From the NCBI RefSeq assembly GCF_000300275.1, contig NZ_AMRN01000001.1:310001-374000 (forward strand): a stretch of DNA of 64,000 bases. Direction: 5' to 3'. Positions within the stretch are counted from its first letter, which is position 1; every line of letters starts with the position of its first letter. Under the pieces are notes generated by a model. It was not told where the DNA came from. It did no database searches and worked only from the letters and a program-made list of their open reading frames with translations. Both the position numbers and the translations under genes were made by a program. The DNA comes from Thalassospira profundimaris WP0211. GTDB lineage: Bacteria; Pseudomonadota; Alphaproteobacteria; Rhodospirillales; Thalassospiraceae. Positions 9,058-19,255 of the stretch are shown one piece after another.

Positions 9058-9364
9058 TTTTCACTGCAACCGGTTCAAGCGCATCGCCCGAACACGGACC
9101 GGATACGCATTCGCCGTCCTTGATGCGAAAGCGTGCGCCATGGGTCGAACAGATGATTTCATCGCCAAAGTCGCTGATGAATTCATCCGGTTCCATATCC
9201 AGCGGCACACCGATATGCGGACAACTGTTGATGTAGCCAAAGACGTCATCGCCACTACGGACAACAAAAATACCGGTACCACCAAGATTAAGGCCTTTGG
9301 CACCGGTGGCATCAAGATCGCTGAGCGCGCAAAGCACCGTGCCGGGCGCAGGCAAATCACTCAT
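9029..9364 (-). CDS. Rieske [2Fe-2S] ferredoxin-like protein
   Basis: A small Rieske protein of 111 residues with both cluster motifs, C48-P-H50 (NSCPHIGVPL) and C72-S-T-H75 (ICSTHGARF), giving the Cys2His2 ligand set. There is no signal peptide or membrane anchor, so it is a soluble electron carrier like those serving dioxygenases or nitrite reductase small subunits; no partner oxygenase is nearby. Its start overlaps the EVE gene stop by 4 nt, making it last in the tsaD-gpsA-YciI-EVE-Rieske row. Confidence 0.93.
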   Translation of the reverse strand: MSDLPAPGTVLCALSDLDATGAKGLNLGGTGIFVVRSGDDVFGYINSCPHIGVPLDMEPDEFISDFGDEIICSTHGARFRIKDGECVSGPCSGDALEPVAVKIKDDQVVLA

Positions 9365-9774
9365 GGATCGACCCCGCCCATCTCGCAGATCGCCGCCCAG
9401 GACGCGTCATCAATCGGCATGACCGATAGACGCGATTGTTTGAGCAAGGCGAGATCGGAAAAGCGCGGATCGGCCTTGATATCGGAAAGGGTCACTGGCG
9501 TTTTCAACGGTTTGACCGTTTCGAAATCAACCTGAACAAACTTGCCCTTTTCATCTGTCGGATCCGGGTAGTATTCCCGGACCACCTCTACAATCCCGAC
9601 AATGCGTTTTTCATTGACCGAGTGATAAAAGAACGCCTTGTCGCCGATTTTCATCGCGCGCAGGTTCTTGGCCGCCTGATGGTTACGCACACCATCCCAG
9701 CCTTCGACACCCTTCTTGACCTGATCGTCCCACGACCAGCTTCCCGGTTCGGTTTTGACCAGCCAATACGCCAT
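9361..9774 (-). CDS. EVE domain-containing protein
   Basis: A 137-residue EVE-domain protein (PUA-like fold, related to YTH domains and thought to bind modified bases). Diagnostic segments are MAYWLVKTEPGSWSWDD at the N-terminus, WDGVRNHQAAKNLRAMKIGD, and FFYHS followed by IVGIVEVVREYYPDPTD. It is the whole protein and not a fusion to an endonuclease. It starts 3 nt after the YciI stop and overlaps the Rieske start, so it belongs to a tight housekeeping operon; I see no defence context. Confidence 0.95.
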   Translation of the reverse strand: MAYWLVKTEPGSWSWDDQVKKGVEGWDGVRNHQAAKNLRAMKIGDKAFFYHSVNEKRIVGIVEVVREYYPDPTDEKGKFVQVDFETVKPLKTPVTLSDIKADPRFSDLALLKQSRLSVMPIDDASWAAICEMGGVDP

Positions 9775-9777
9775 GGA

Positions 9778-10056
9778 TCAGAAGACCTTTTTGAACGGAC
9801 GAATAACAACGGATTCGAACAGGCCAGCCTTGGCATAAGGATCATTGGCAGCAAATTCGCGGGCGTCTTCGATGGCATCAAACTCGATGATAAAGACCGA
9901 GCCATTCATGCCTTCCATATCGGGATCAAGGGTTGGACCCGCTGCGACGATGCGATCAGCAAAACCGCCTTTGATATAGGCAAGATGGTCTTCGCGATTG
10001 GCCTTGCGCACATCAAGGTGGCCGGGCTTGTCAACACAACGGATGTAGAAATGCAT
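9778..10056 (-). CDS. YciI family protein
   Basis: A 92-residue protein of the YciI/YCII family, a ferredoxin-like fold with conserved His and Asp residues proposed to be catalytic. Visible features are MHFYIRCVDKPGH at the start, the HLAYI helix with its His, AAGPTLD and the C-terminal AGLFESVVIRPFKKVF. The function is not established. It is co-directional between gpsA (102 nt upstream) and the EVE gene. Confidence 0.92.
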   Translation of the reverse strand: MHFYIRCVDKPGHLDVRKANREDHLAYIKGGFADRIVAAGPTLDPDMEGMNGSVFIIEFDAIEDAREFAANDPYAKAGLFESVVIRPFKKVF

Positions 10057-10158
10057 GAACGGTTTCCTGCTTCTTTATGGGTTCAATATTCATAAATTGA
10101 CAGAAGCCCCGCGCATTCTCAAGCCGAACTGCGCGGTCAATAACCGCAAGGCCAGAAT

Positions 10159-11163
10159 TTAATCGGCGTTTTCAAGCTCATCACGGAACGGGCGCTGCAA
10201 CAGGGCATTGATCGTACTGCGCAGATCCGCATTGTGATTGGCAACCTGATCAACCGCCGCACAAATCGGCATTTCGACACCATATTTGCTGGCAACAGCG
10301 GTGATGGATGCCGCGGTATGCACGCCTTCGGTCACGGACCGACGTTCGGCCAGAATGTCCTGTGCCTTGCGACCTTCGCCCAGTGCGACACCAAAGGTGT
10401 AATTGCGTGACAACGTGCCGGTGCAGGTCAAGGTCAAGTCACCAAGACCGGCAAGCCCAAGCATGGTTTCAACCCGGCCACCCATGGCAACTGCCAAACG
10501 CGACATTTCAGCAATACCACGGGTAATCAGGGCTGCACGGGCGTTGTCACCCAATTTCAATCCGGCCACCACGCCACTGGCAATCGCCAGAACGTTCTTG
10601 ATCGCGCCAGCCACCTCAACACCAACAACATCTGTACTGAAATAGGGACGGAATTCCGGCGTGCCGATCAACTCGACCAGGCGTTTGCCCAAGGCACGAT
10701 CTTCACAGGCCAGCGTAATTGCGGCTGGCAGGCCGATTGCAACCTCCTTGGCAAAGGTCGGGCCGGACAAAACCGCGACCGGCACGTTTCCAAGAGTTTC
10801 AGAAACGACCTGTGCCATCAGGGCACCGGTTTCCTTTTCAATGCCCTTGCAGCAAATTACCGCCGGGAGTTGATCTGGCCAATGCGATGACAATTTGATC
10901 AGGGTTTCGCGCAAATGCTGTGCTGGCGTCACCAGCAAAACCGCATCAGAATCGCGCAGACCTTCGTAATGTGTGGTTGCGCGCAACGCCCCCGGAAGCT
11001 CGATACCCGGCAGGTAAAGATCGTTCTCACCTTTGGTGTTGATCCGATCGGCCAGTTCTTCGTTGCGCAAAATCAGTTCAACGTCTTCACCGGCCCGCAC
11101 AGCCTGCACAGCCAGGGCCGTTCCCCAAGCACCGCCACCCACAACTGTAATGCGCTTTTTCAT
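10159..11163 (-). CDS. gpsA: Glycerol-3-phosphate dehydrogenase [NAD(P)+]
   Basis: Reduces dihydroxyacetone phosphate to sn-glycerol 3-phosphate for phospholipid synthesis in the cytoplasm. It has 334 residues, the family length. The Rossmann motif VVGGGAWGTALAV is at residues 5-17, SGPTFAKEVAIGLP in the middle, and the catalytic lysine lies in VAGAIKNVLAIASG; LAGLGDLTLTCTG follows. It sits 68 nt downstream of tsaD and upstream of the YciI gene, an order recurrent in alphaproteobacteria. Confidence 0.98.
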   Translation of the reverse strand: MKKRITVVGGGAWGTALAVQAVRAGEDVELILRNEELADRINTKGENDLYLPGIELPGALRATTHYEGLRDSDAVLLVTPAQHLRETLIKLSSHWPDQLPAVICCKGIEKETGALMAQVVSETLGNVPVAVLSGPTFAKEVAIGLPAAITLACEDRALGKRLVELIGTPEFRPYFSTDVVGVEVAGAIKNVLAIASGVVAGLKLGDNARAALITRGIAEMSRLAVAMGGRVETMLGLAGLGDLTLTCTGTLSRNYTFGVALGEGRKAQDILAERRSVTEGVHTAASITAVASKYGVEMPICAAVDQVANHNADLRSTINALLQRPFRDELENAD

Positions 11164-11231
11164 GATGTTTGTCCGGCAAAAATGAAGTTGTTTCGAGGAT
11201 CGGCAAATACGTCAAACGCGGTGGATGGGCC

Positions 11232-12290
11232 TTACGCCTTGACCCCGGCACCCGGGCGTTTGGGGGCCTCAGGATCCAGTGGCCAGCGCGGGCGCGGCTT
11301 GAAATCAAGATCATCGCGTTCACCCAGACGGAACCGCTCCAACCCGGCCCATGCAATCATCGCGGCATTGTCAGTGCAAAGATGAAGCGGCGGTGCGACC
11401 AGTTCCATCCCGGCCTGATCGGTCAGTTCCACCAGGCGTCCACGCAGATACTTGTTGGCCGCAACTCCGCCAGCAAGCACCAGCGTTTTGCCGCCGGGGT
11501 AATCGCGCATGAATTCAAACACGGCATTGCGCGCGCGATCAATCAGGGTATCACCCACCGCGCGCTGGAAAGATGCAGCAAGGTCGGCTTTGACCTCATC
11601 TGTTTGTTGTTCGACCGGGAAGCCATCCAGGTAAGTCCGAACAGCTGTCTTGAGACCCGAGAAGGAGAAATCGCACCCCGGCCTTCCACGCAATGGGCGC
11701 GGCAAACCGAACCGGTTCGGATCACCCTTGGCGGCGATCTTTTCAAGCGCCGGACCACCGGGATAGCCTAGCCCCATCATCTTGGCGGTTTTGTCAAACG
11801 CCTCGCCGACCGCGTCATCAATGGTGGTGCCGATGCGCTTGTACTTGCCAACACCCTCGACAATCAGGACCTGACAATGCCCACCGGACACCAGCAACAG
11901 CAGATAGGGAAAAGCGACATCATCAGTAAGGCGCACGGTCAGTGCGTGACCTTCGAGGTGATTGACTGCAAGAAACGGCTTTTGGGCGGCAAAGGCAATC
12001 GCCTTGGCCGTCATGGTACCGACCATCACGCCACCGATCAGCCCCGGCCCCCCGGTGCAGGCAACGGCGTCAAGGTCGTCAAAATCCACACCGGCATCAT
12101 CCATGGCCTCGGCCACCAGACGATCAAGATGTTCAAGATGGGCACGCGCGGCAATTTCCGGCACCACCCCGCCATACGGTCGATGATCGTCAAGCTGGGA
12201 CAACACACGGTTTGCCAGAATTTCGCGCTTGTCGTTCACGACAGCAGCGGCCGTTTCATCACAGCTTGTTTCGATACCCAGAACGATCAT
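11232..12290 (-). CDS. tsaD: tRNA N6-threonylcarbamoyladenosine transferase
   Basis: TsaD transfers the threonylcarbamoyl group from TC-AMP to A37 of ANN-decoding tRNAs, with TsaB and TsaE (not in this window). It has 352 residues. The start [18 protein letters not shown] matches the family, so I set it at 12290 and not at the ATG 42 nt upstream. Metal ligands H111 and H115 lie in [10 protein letters not shown], and the ASKHA phosphate and adenosine motifs are present ([22 protein letters not shown]). It is the first gene of the leftward operon and divergent from hemC. Confidence 0.98.
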   Translation of the reverse strand: MIVLGIETSCDETAAAVVNDKREILANRVLSQLDDHRPYGGVVPEIAARAHLEHLDRLVAEAMDDAGVDFDDLDAVACTGGPGLIGGVMVGTMTAKAIAFAAQKPFLAVNHLEGHALTVRLTDDVAFPYLLLLVSGGHCQVLIVEGVGKYKRIGTTIDDAVGEAFDKTAKMMGLGYPGGPALEKIAAKGDPNRFGLPRPLRGRPGCDFSFSGLKTAVRTYLDGFPVEQQTDEVKADLAASFQRAVGDTLIDRARNAVFEFMRDYPGGKTLVLAGGVAANKYLRGRLVELTDQAGMELVAPPLHLCTDNAAMIAWAGLERFRLGERDDLDFKPRPRWPLDPEAPKRPGAGVKA

Positions 12291-12579
12291 GATCCTGATC
12301 CGTTTTACCAACTCTGCCGACACGGACGGCAATCGGAATCCTATTACAGGTGTGACGATGATGTAGCGGAAAGTTCATGCGCTTTCCACCCCCGTGCAGC
12401 GCAAGTGCCATATGCAGTTATCGCGCTTCACGAAGGCAGCGAAGATTTTGAACCGCGACCTAAATCAATGCAGCCCAGTTTCGAGCGATTACAATAACCG
12501 AAAATTCAGCCTTTTGCCGGTGGCAATAGGCTGCCCGCAGACCTTGTTTTTAAACAGTTTTAAGACTAAGACTTCACTC

Positions 12580-13524
12580 ATGACAGATACAGCAAAACTT
12601 CGCATCGGTACCCGCGGTTCGCCCCTGGCTTTGGCACAGGCGCATGAGGTCCGTGACAAACTGGCAAATGCCCATCCGGAACTAGCCGAAGAAGGCGCAA
12701 TTGCGGTCACCGTGATCACCACAACCGGCGACAAGATCCTTGATCGCGCCTTGTCGGAAATCGGCGGCAAGGGACTGTTTACCAAGGAAATCGATGATGC
12801 CCTTATGGGGGGTGAGATCGATCTGGCTGTTCACAGCATGAAGGATGTGCCAACTGTTCTGCCCGATGGCATGATCCTGCCAACCATCCTGCCACGCGAA
12901 GATGTCCGCGATGCATTTATTTCGCTGAAATATAAAAGCTTTGCCGAAATGCCCGCCGGGTCCGTGATCGGATCGGCCAGCCTTCGTCGTCAAGCCATGA
13001 TCCTGAACAAATATCCCGACCTCAAGGTCGTGACATTCCGCGGGAATGTGCAAACTCGTTTGCGCAAACTCAGCGAAGAACAGGTTGATGCCACACTTTT
13101 GGCAATGGCAGGCCTGAACCGTCTCGGACAGCCTGACATCGCCACAGCCCCGATTTCAGAAGACGATATGTTGCCAGCGGTTGCGCAAGGCGCCATTGGC
13201 ATTACCATCCGCGAAGATGATGCACAGTGCAAAAAATGGCTGGCTGCGCTTCATTGCGAAACCTCTGCCATTCGCGTGGCAGCAGAACGTGCCGCGCTTA
13301 AGGCACTTGATGGGTCATGCCGCACCCCGATCGCAGCACTGGCCGAGTTTCAGGATGATGGCAGCCTGCGCCTGCGTGTATCGATTGTGCGCCCGGACGG
13401 CAGCGAACGCCTTGATACCGAACGCATGATCGCCAAACCGGATATCGCAACGGCGATGGCGGCTGGCACGGATGCCGGTGAAGAGCTCAAACAGCGCGGC
13501 GGACCAGATTTCATTTCCGCCTGA
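12580..13524 (+). CDS. hemC: Porphobilinogen deaminase (hydroxymethylbilane synthase)
   Basis: Condenses four porphobilinogens into hydroxymethylbilane for haem synthesis. It has 314 residues. RIGTRGSPLALAQA opens the protein, the catalytic aspartate is D89 (HSMKDVP), and the cysteine that carries the dipyrromethane cofactor is C247 (LDGSCRTP). The start MTDTAKL (12580) fits the family; the open frame extends 62 residues upstream without similarity. The Shine-Dalgarno is weak. It is followed by hemD (37 nt), Mic60 and hemY, a typical alphaproteobacterial cluster. Confidence 0.98.
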   Translation: MTDTAKLRIGTRGSPLALAQAHEVRDKLANAHPELAEEGAIAVTVITTTGDKILDRALSEIGGKGLFTKEIDDALMGGEIDLAVHSMKDVPTVLPDGMILPTILPREDVRDAFISLKYKSFAEMPAGSVIGSASLRRQAMILNKYPDLKVVTFRGNVQTRLRKLSEEQVDATLLAMAGLNRLGQPDIATAPISEDDMLPAVAQGAIGITIREDDAQCKKWLAALHCETSAIRVAAERAALKALDGSCRTPIAALAEFQDDGSLRLRVSIVRPDGSERLDTERMIAKPDIATAMAAGTDAGEELKQRGGPDFISA

Positions 13525-13561
13525 CGAGAATCAGTACCCTAGGCAACAGATAGGGACGCAG

Positions 13562-14281
13562 ATGGGACCCTTGGTGCTAAATACCCGGCCCGATACCGAC
13601 TCTGCCGACCTTTTGGCAGCACTTGATAAGCGCGGCTATCGTCACCTGTCTGCGCCAATGCTGAATATTGTCTTTCCAGTTCCGACAAGCCCGCTTGATA
13701 TCAAGAAATACCAAGCGATGATTTTCACATCGGCGAACGGGGTCCGTGCATTTGCCAAACTGACCGGGGATCGGTCGCTTCCGGCCTATTGTGTTGGCGA
13801 CGCGACAGCCAGAACGTGCGCCACATTTGGCTTTGATGATGTTTGTTCGGCAAATGGTGACATCAACGATCTGGCAGCCTTAATTCGCAAAAAAGTTGAT
13901 CCTGCACATGGACCGCTTTTCCATCCGGCCGCGCGTAAAACGGCGGGTGATCTTGGCCAGATGCTTTTGACTGATGGATATGAAGTCGATCGGCAAACCG
14001 TTTATGAATCACAAGAAAGCAATTCGTTCCCAGAAGACGTTTTAGAGGCACTTGGCAATCATCATATTGAAGCTGTTTTATTTTTCTCTCCCCGCACTGC
14101 GGAAACCTTTGTTAAGCTGGTCCGAAGCTATAAGCTTGAGAGAGACTTGTCCGGAACAAGCGCGATTTGCCTAAGTCCGACGGTGCAATCGAAGATATCC
14201 GATCTTACATGGTATAGAACACGCGTTGCATCACAACCGACACAAGAATACCTTCTTTCCGAGCTAGGGTCCCTGTCGTAA
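13562..14281 (+). CDS. hemD: Uroporphyrinogen-III synthase
   Basis: Cyclises hydroxymethylbilane with D-ring inversion to uroporphyrinogen III. It has 239 residues, the normal size. Like all HemD proteins it is poorly conserved, but VLNTRPDTDSADLLAAL, the IFTSANGVRAFAKL segment, YCVGDATARTCATFGF and the C-terminal LFFSPRTAETF are diagnostic. AGGGACGCAG just before the ATG at 13562 supports this start over the in-frame ATG at 13472 inside hemC. Position between hemC and Mic60 confirms it. Confidence 0.95.
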   Translation: MGPLVLNTRPDTDSADLLAALDKRGYRHLSAPMLNIVFPVPTSPLDIKKYQAMIFTSANGVRAFAKLTGDRSLPAYCVGDATARTCATFGFDDVCSANGDINDLAALIRKKVDPAHGPLFHPAARKTAGDLGQMLLTDGYEVDRQTVYESQESNSFPEDVLEALGNHHIEAVLFFSPRTAETFVKLVRSYKLERDLSGTSAICLSPTVQSKISDLTWYRTRVASQPTQEYLLSELGSLS

Positions 14282-14338
14282 TGGCTTCCTGCGCCTGACG
14301 CCGTCTTGGGAATAACCGCAAACTGCAATGGTCTGATC

Positions 14339-15853
14339 GTGAAAACACCAGAAACGCCAAAAACCAATGCTTCCGCAAAATCGGCCGACACAAAAGAGTC
14401 GTCCGACACCATTTCCGTAGATAGCAAAGGCAATGCGAAATCGTCGGCCAAAGCGGCCGATACCGGCACAACTGCCAAATCCAGCGTGCCAAACTCAGGC
14501 ACGGTCAAATCTGGTGACACCACTGCGAAAAAGGACGGAAGCCCTGCGGACAAAACCGCAAGCAGCACAACTACCGCAGCAACTGGCACATCAAAACCCG
14601 ACACCAAAGCCGGTGACGATAAAAAGGCATCGGCAGCGAAATCGAGCGCGCCCGCAAAACAGAAAAGCGGTGGCGGCAAAGCGCTGTTTTTGTTTGTGAT
14701 CATTATCGTCGGTGCCCTGGCAGCAGGCTGGCTGACACGCGCAATCTGGTGGCGCGATGCAGAACCGGTTCTGACCCAGTATGTACCAAGCGACATTCTT
14801 GCCGAAATCGCACCTGAGGGCTACGGCCCGGATGCGACCAATGGCAGCGAGATTACAGTCACCAACACCCCGTCAGACAATGGTTCATCCGATGGTGCAA
14901 TGGCTCCTGCCCCCAACGAAGGTGCCGCCATGACCGAAAAGGATGACGGCGTGTTGGCGACCGAAGGAATGCTTCCGACTGCTACGGATGAAAGCGCCTC
15001 GACCGCGAACTCCAACCCCATCCCGGATGGATCTGTTGTCATTGATCCGGACCTGACCGAACGCCTGTCGCGTTTGGAGGGCACGATTGATGCGCTTCGC
15101 GAACGTCTGAACAATGAACGCGGCGATACGCTGAACAACACGGTTGCGCGCCGCATGGCAGAAATCGAAACCCGTACCGCCCCGATTGAGGAGCTGGCAC
15201 GGGTCGAAAGCGAACTGGCTGGTGTCGCCAATGAAATGCGCGAACTGTCTGCCCGCCTGTCGACGATGGAGGAAGAAATCCGCGCGACCAGCGGCCTGCG
15301 GGTTGAAAGCCGCGGTCAGGCCATTGCCATGGCTGTTACCATTCTGCGTGATGCCCTTCAGCGTGGCGGGCCGTTCGTCATTGCCCTGAACCAGCTTGAA
15401 CGCAGTGCAGGCGATGACGAAGTCATTGCAGAACAGATCGCAACCCTGAAACCATTGGCAGATCAGGGTGCACCGACCCTTGAAAAACTGCGTCAGTCCT
15501 TCCCGGTGATGGCACAGGAAGCAGTTGCGGCCGCCACCGATGATCATTCGGGCAGTGTCCTTGATGCGACTTGGGCCAACATCAAGAAGCTGGTCCCGAT
15601 CCGGCGTGTTGATGCCGCAGGCGAAGAGTCGCTTGAAGGCCGCCTGGTTCTGGCGGAAAACGCGTTGGCGCAGGATGATCTTGATGCCGCCGTTGCGGCC
15701 CTTCAGGGGGTCGAAGGTGACCACGCCGCAGCCGCGGTAAGTGATTGGCTTGAGGCTGCCGAAAACCGTCAGACCCTTAACCAGGCAATTGCGACGCTGA
15801 GTTCACACGCGATTACCATTCTGACCAGTACCAGTTCGGAGGGCAGTCAATGA
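14339..15853 (+). CDS. Mic60/mitofilin family inner-membrane protein
   Basis: Alphaproteobacterial homologue of mitochondrial Mic60, which shapes inner-membrane invaginations. It has about 504 residues: a long low-complexity N-terminus rich in Ala, Lys, Ser and Thr (to ~residue 110), one membrane helix (ALFLFVIIIVGALAAGWLT), a coiled-coil periplasmic region (LTERLSRLEGTIDALRERL and following heptads) and the C-terminal mitofilin signature (VPIRRVDAAGEESLEGRL then ALQGVEGDHAAAAVSDWL). The start is uncertain: GTG at 14339 or TTG at 14306, neither with a good Shine-Dalgarno. Its stop overlaps the hemY start (ATGA). Confidence 0.9.
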   Translation: MKTPETPKTNASAKSADTKESSDTISVDSKGNAKSSAKAADTGTTAKSSVPNSGTVKSGDTTAKKDGSPADKTASSTTTAATGTSKPDTKAGDDKKASAAKSSAPAKQKSGGGKALFLFVIIIVGALAAGWLTRAIWWRDAEPVLTQYVPSDILAEIAPEGYGPDATNGSEITVTNTPSDNGSSDGAMAPAPNEGAAMTEKDDGVLATEGMLPTATDESASTANSNPIPDGSVVIDPDLTERLSRLEGTIDALRERLNNERGDTLNNTVARRMAEIETRTAPIEELARVESELAGVANEMRELSARLSTMEEEIRATSGLRVESRGQAIAMAVTILRDALQRGGPFVIALNQLERSAGDDEVIAEQIATLKPLADQGAPTLEKLRQSFPVMAQEAVAAATDDHSGSVLDATWANIKKLVPIRRVDAAGEESLEGRLVLAENALAQDDLDAAVAALQGVEGDHAAAAVSDWLEAAENRQTLNQAIATLSSHAITILTSTSSEGSQ

Positions 15854-17259
15854 TCCGCCTTCTGATCTTTATCCTGATTACAGCAGCACTGGTTTTCTGC
15901 ACCGTCTGGTTTGCCGATAATCCGGGCCGCATGACGATTGTCTGGCTGGGATATCGCTTTGACGGATCGATTGGCATGGTCGCGCTGGGCCTTTTGGCGC
16001 TAACCGCCGTGCTCGTTCTACTGTGGCGCGGCTGGACAATCATTGCCAATTCGCCGGGCTGGCTTGGCCGTCTGCTCGGCAGCCGTCGTCGCAAGAAAGG
16101 CCAGCAAGCCCTGACCATGGGATTGCTGGAACTGGCGTCAGGCGATGTGCGCCAGGCGCTGAAACATACGCGTGCGGTCGACCGTTATCTTGAAGACGAT
16201 ACCCTGACCCGGCTTTTGACAGCACAGGCAGCAGAATTGGACGGCAATAATGACGCCGCCAAACGCCAGTTTGAAGCCATGCTGGAAAAACCCGACTCCG
16301 CATTCTTTGGCCTGCGGGGCCTTTTACAACTGGCGTTGAAGGCCAATGACCGCGAAGCCGCCCTTGATTATGCCGAACGGGCCCACCGTCTGCGTCCACG
16401 CAATCCTGCGGTCATCGCGACACTGTTTGACTTGCTGCTGACCTCAAGACGCTGGGATCGGGCGCTTAGCCTGTTGGTCGATGCAGAAAAGGCCGCCGTC
16501 TTTAGTGAAACCGAACTGACCCATCGCCGGGCGCTTTTGATCACGGCCAAGGCAGAAGACGCGATTGCCGAAGGCGAAAACGCAGAAGCCACCAAGCTTT
16601 TGCGCAAGGCGCTGAATTCTGCACCCGACTTTACCGGTGCGGCTGTGCTTCTGGCCGGGCTCTATCGTGATCTGAAACAGGATAGCAAGGCACGCGACGT
16701 CGTGATGCAAAGCTGGCGCACAGCACCGTCGGCAGCATTGGGTGCGATTTTCCGCGAAACGCTGACTGGCGATCCGTTGGCAAAAGTCAAAGCGGTCGAA
16801 AAACTCGTCGCGACCAACCCCGGTCATGTCGAAAGCCAGATTGTTCTGGCCGAAGCAGCGCTTGAAGCCGATCTTTGGGGTATTGCGCGCGGCAACCTTG
16901 AAAAGGCCATGGCAACCAAGGCCGAAGCCCGGCATTACCGGCTGTTGGCCGATCTTGAACTGCGTGAAAATCAGGATGGCGCGAAGGCCCGTGAATTGCT
17001 GATCAAAGCAAGCCACGCCAACCCGGATCCGGATTGGCGTTGCGGGGCCTGTGGGGCCGAAACTGACCGCTGGGTTGTTTCCTGCCCGTCCTGTCATTCC
17101 TTTGGCAGTGTCGACTGGCGGGCACCGCTTCGTGTTCATCATGATGAGGCCACCAAGGAAACCGCAAAACCATCTGCGATTACCCAAACTGGCGTCCTGA
17201 TTGATCAGGATACAGATGCGGATGACGCCAAAGATGGCAAGGCAACCGTCCAAGCCTGA
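15850..17259 (+). CDS. hemY: HemY family protein
   Basis: Inner-membrane HemY (the proteobacterial protein, not the Bacillus protoporphyrinogen oxidase), linked to late haem metabolism by its constant place in the hem cluster; biochemical role unproven. It has 469 residues with two N-terminal membrane helices (~residues 3-24 and ~42-62), then TPR-like helical repeats (AALDYAERAHRLRPRNPAV). A C-terminal zinc ribbon of two Cys pairs (CGACG and CPSCHSFG, ~397-420) is seen in the alphaproteobacterial form. It overlaps the Mic60 gene by 4 nt. Confidence 0.93.
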   Translation: MIRLLIFILITAALVFCTVWFADNPGRMTIVWLGYRFDGSIGMVALGLLALTAVLVLLWRGWTIIANSPGWLGRLLGSRRRKKGQQALTMGLLELASGDVRQALKHTRAVDRYLEDDTLTRLLTAQAAELDGNNDAAKRQFEAMLEKPDSAFFGLRGLLQLALKANDREAALDYAERAHRLRPRNPAVIATLFDLLLTSRRWDRALSLLVDAEKAAVFSETELTHRRALLITAKAEDAIAEGENAEATKLLRKALNSAPDFTGAAVLLAGLYRDLKQDSKARDVVMQSWRTAPSAALGAIFRETLTGDPLAKVKAVEKLVATNPGHVESQIVLAEAALEADLWGIARGNLEKAMATKAEARHYRLLADLELRENQDGAKARELLIKASHANPDPDWRCGACGAETDRWVVSCPSCHSFGSVDWRAPLRVHHDEATKETAKPSAITQTGVLIDQDTDADDAKDGKATVQA

Positions 17260-17283
17260 CGTTTCGTTCTGATGCAATCAACA

Positions 17284-17320
17284 CAAAACCCCGCAAGGAT
17301 GCCTCGCGGGGTTTTGCTTT
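17284..17320. terminator. Bidirectional terminator between hemY and purH
   Basis: CAAAACCCCGC (17284-17294) and GCGGGGTTTTG (17306-17316) form a perfect 11-bp stem, followed by CTTTT on the plus strand. hemY and purH converge here, so it can serve both. Confidence 0.9.
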
Positions 17321-17335
17321 TAAAATCCGAAACGC

Positions 17336-18928
17336 CTAGTGGCGGAAATGACGCATGCCGGTAAAGACCATGGCAATGTCATTTTCATCGGCTGCAGCGA
17401 TGACTTCTTCGTCACGCATCGAGCCGCCCGGCTGGATCACTGCGGTCGCACCCGCCTTTACCGCGGCCAGAAGACCATCGGCAAACGGGAAGAACGCATC
17501 CGACGACACGACTGAGCCCTGGGTGCGCAGATCGCTCTCACCGGCATTCTTGCCAGCTTCTTCGGCTTTCCACGCGGCAATGCGCGAGCTGTCGACACGG
17601 CTCATCTGACCGGCACCGATACCGACGGCCTTGCCGTCTTTGACATAGACAATGGCGTTTGATTTGACATGCTTGCCAACGCGGAAGGCAAACAGAAGGT
17701 CATCAAGCTCTGCCTCGGACGGCTTCCGCTTGGTCACGACCTTAAGCTCTTCGCGTTTCACACGACCCGCATCGCGATTCTGAAGCAGGTAACCGCCTGC
17801 CAGCGAACGCAGGGTCATGTCTTCACCTTCCGGATCGGCCATGCCACCGGTGACCAGAAGACGCAGGTTTTTCTTCGCTGCCAGAACTTCCTTGGCCGCG
17901 TCATCTGCATCCGGGCAAATCACGACTTCGGCAAACAGTTTGGCGATTTCTTCGGCCGTCTGTTTATCAAGCGTACGGTTGACAGCGATGATGCCACCAA
18001 ACGCCGATACCGGATCACAGGACAGTGCCTTGTGATAGGCATCAATCAGGCTGTCACCCTCGGCAACGCCGCACGGATTGGCATGTTTGATGATCGCAAC
18101 AGCCGGCTTTTCATCGAACTCGGATACCAGTTCGAACGCGGCGTCGGTGTCGTTCAGGTTATTAAACGACAGTTCCTTACCCTGAAGCTGGGTCGCGGTT
18201 GCTACACCCGGGCGGTTTTTGCCGTTGATATAGAACGCGGCCTGCTGATGCGGGTTTTCACCGTAACGCAGCGTCTGTTTCAGTTCGGCAGAAACATTGA
18301 GGCGCTGCGGGAAGGTTTCGCCAAGTTCACCGGCAAACCAGCTTGAAATCGCCGAGTCATACGCACCGGTGCGGGCAAAGGCCTTGGCCGCCAGAACACG
18401 GCGGGTTTCAGCGGTAGTGGCACCGCCATTGTCATTCATCTCGGCAACGACGCGGTCATAATCGGACGGATCAACAACCACAGTCACGGACTCGTGGTTC
18501 TTGGCCGCAGAGCGGATCATGCTTGGCCCGCCGATATCGATATTTTCGATGCAGGTGTCGAAATCGGCACCCTTGGCAACAGTTTCCTCAAACGGATAAA
18601 GGTTCACACAAACCAGATCGATTGGGGAAATGTCGTTATCTTCCATCGCCTGCATATGGCTGGAAAGAGAACGGCGGCCCAGAAGGCCGCCGTGAATCTT
18701 CGGATGAAGAGTCTTGACACGACCGTCCATGATTTCGGGAAAACCGGTGTGATCGGCAACTTCCTTGACCGGCACGCCAGCGGCTTCAATCGCCTTGGCA
18801 GAGCCACCGGTTGAGAGGATTTCAACACCCTGTGCGTGGAGGGATTTGGCAAATTCGACCAGACCGGTCTTGTCGGAAACGGAAATAAGCGCGCGCGCAA
18901 TACGAGCAGTCATTGGGTTCGCTTTCAT
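17336..18928 (-). CDS. purH: Bifunctional AICAR transformylase / IMP cyclohydrolase
   Basis: Catalyses the last two steps of IMP synthesis. It has 530 residues. The N-terminal cyclohydrolase domain begins [20 protein letters not shown] and contains [15 protein letters not shown] and [16 protein letters not shown]; the C-terminal transformylase has [14 protein letters not shown], the KHANPCGVA motif with its catalytic Lys-His and the terminal [11 protein letters not shown]. The start may be the ATG at 18928 or at 18913; neither has a strong Shine-Dalgarno. It appears to be a single-gene unit ending at the shared terminator with hemY. Confidence 0.98.
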   Translation of the reverse strand: MKANPMTARIARALISVSDKTGLVEFAKSLHAQGVEILSTGGSAKAIEAAGVPVKEVADHTGFPEIMDGRVKTLHPKIHGGLLGRRSLSSHMQAMEDNDISPIDLVCVNLYPFEETVAKGADFDTCIENIDIGGPSMIRSAAKNHESVTVVVDPSDYDRVVAEMNDNGGATTAETRRVLAAKAFARTGAYDSAISSWFAGELGETFPQRLNVSAELKQTLRYGENPHQQAAFYINGKNRPGVATATQLQGKELSFNNLNDTDAAFELVSEFDEKPAVAIIKHANPCGVAEGDSLIDAYHKALSCDPVSAFGGIIAVNRTLDKQTAEEIAKLFAEVVICPDADDAAKEVLAAKKNLRLLVTGGMADPEGEDMTLRSLAGGYLLQNRDAGRVKREELKVVTKRKPSEAELDDLLFAFRVGKHVKSNAIVYVKDGKAVGIGAGQMSRVDSSRIAAWKAEEAGKNAGESDLRTQGSVVSSDAFFPFADGLLAAVKAGATAVIQPGGSMRDEEVIAAADENDIAMVFTGMRHFRH

Positions 18929-19255
18929 GCATCAATGTGATGAAGGTTGCGGACCCATTGATGATATATCGGCCCACAAAATCAGGAATGCGCATGGCTG
19001 CTCGTGCATGCGAAATGAAAGTGTGCGGGCAAACCTGCCTTTAAACGGGATCGGAAACAGATGCATCCGATCCGGGCCGACACATGATCAATGAGTCCGA
19101 ACCATGTTTCGCGCGGAGCTTTAGCATGTGCGACGCAAAATGTGGACCCCGATTCTTGCATGGCGGGTTTCCGGGTGCGTTGACGCCAATCCACCTGTAA
19201 CGCAAAGCGGCGGTGGCATTACGGCCACCCCGCCCAGATATTACCCAGCTGACAG
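18929..19255. other. Intergenic region upstream of purH
   Basis: This 327-bp stretch lies between the hglS-like stop and the purH start, both on the minus strand. I see no convincing ORF and no riboswitch. A hairpin GGTGGC-N6-GCCACC at 19212-19229 without a T-run may weakly end the hglS transcript. The purH promoter should be in the left half, but no clear -35/-10 pair stands out. Confidence 0.5.

Noticed and set aside
9361-9774. EVE protein as a defence or restriction component
   Set aside because: It is a lone domain in a tsaD-gpsA housekeeping operon, with no nuclease or methyltransferase neighbour.
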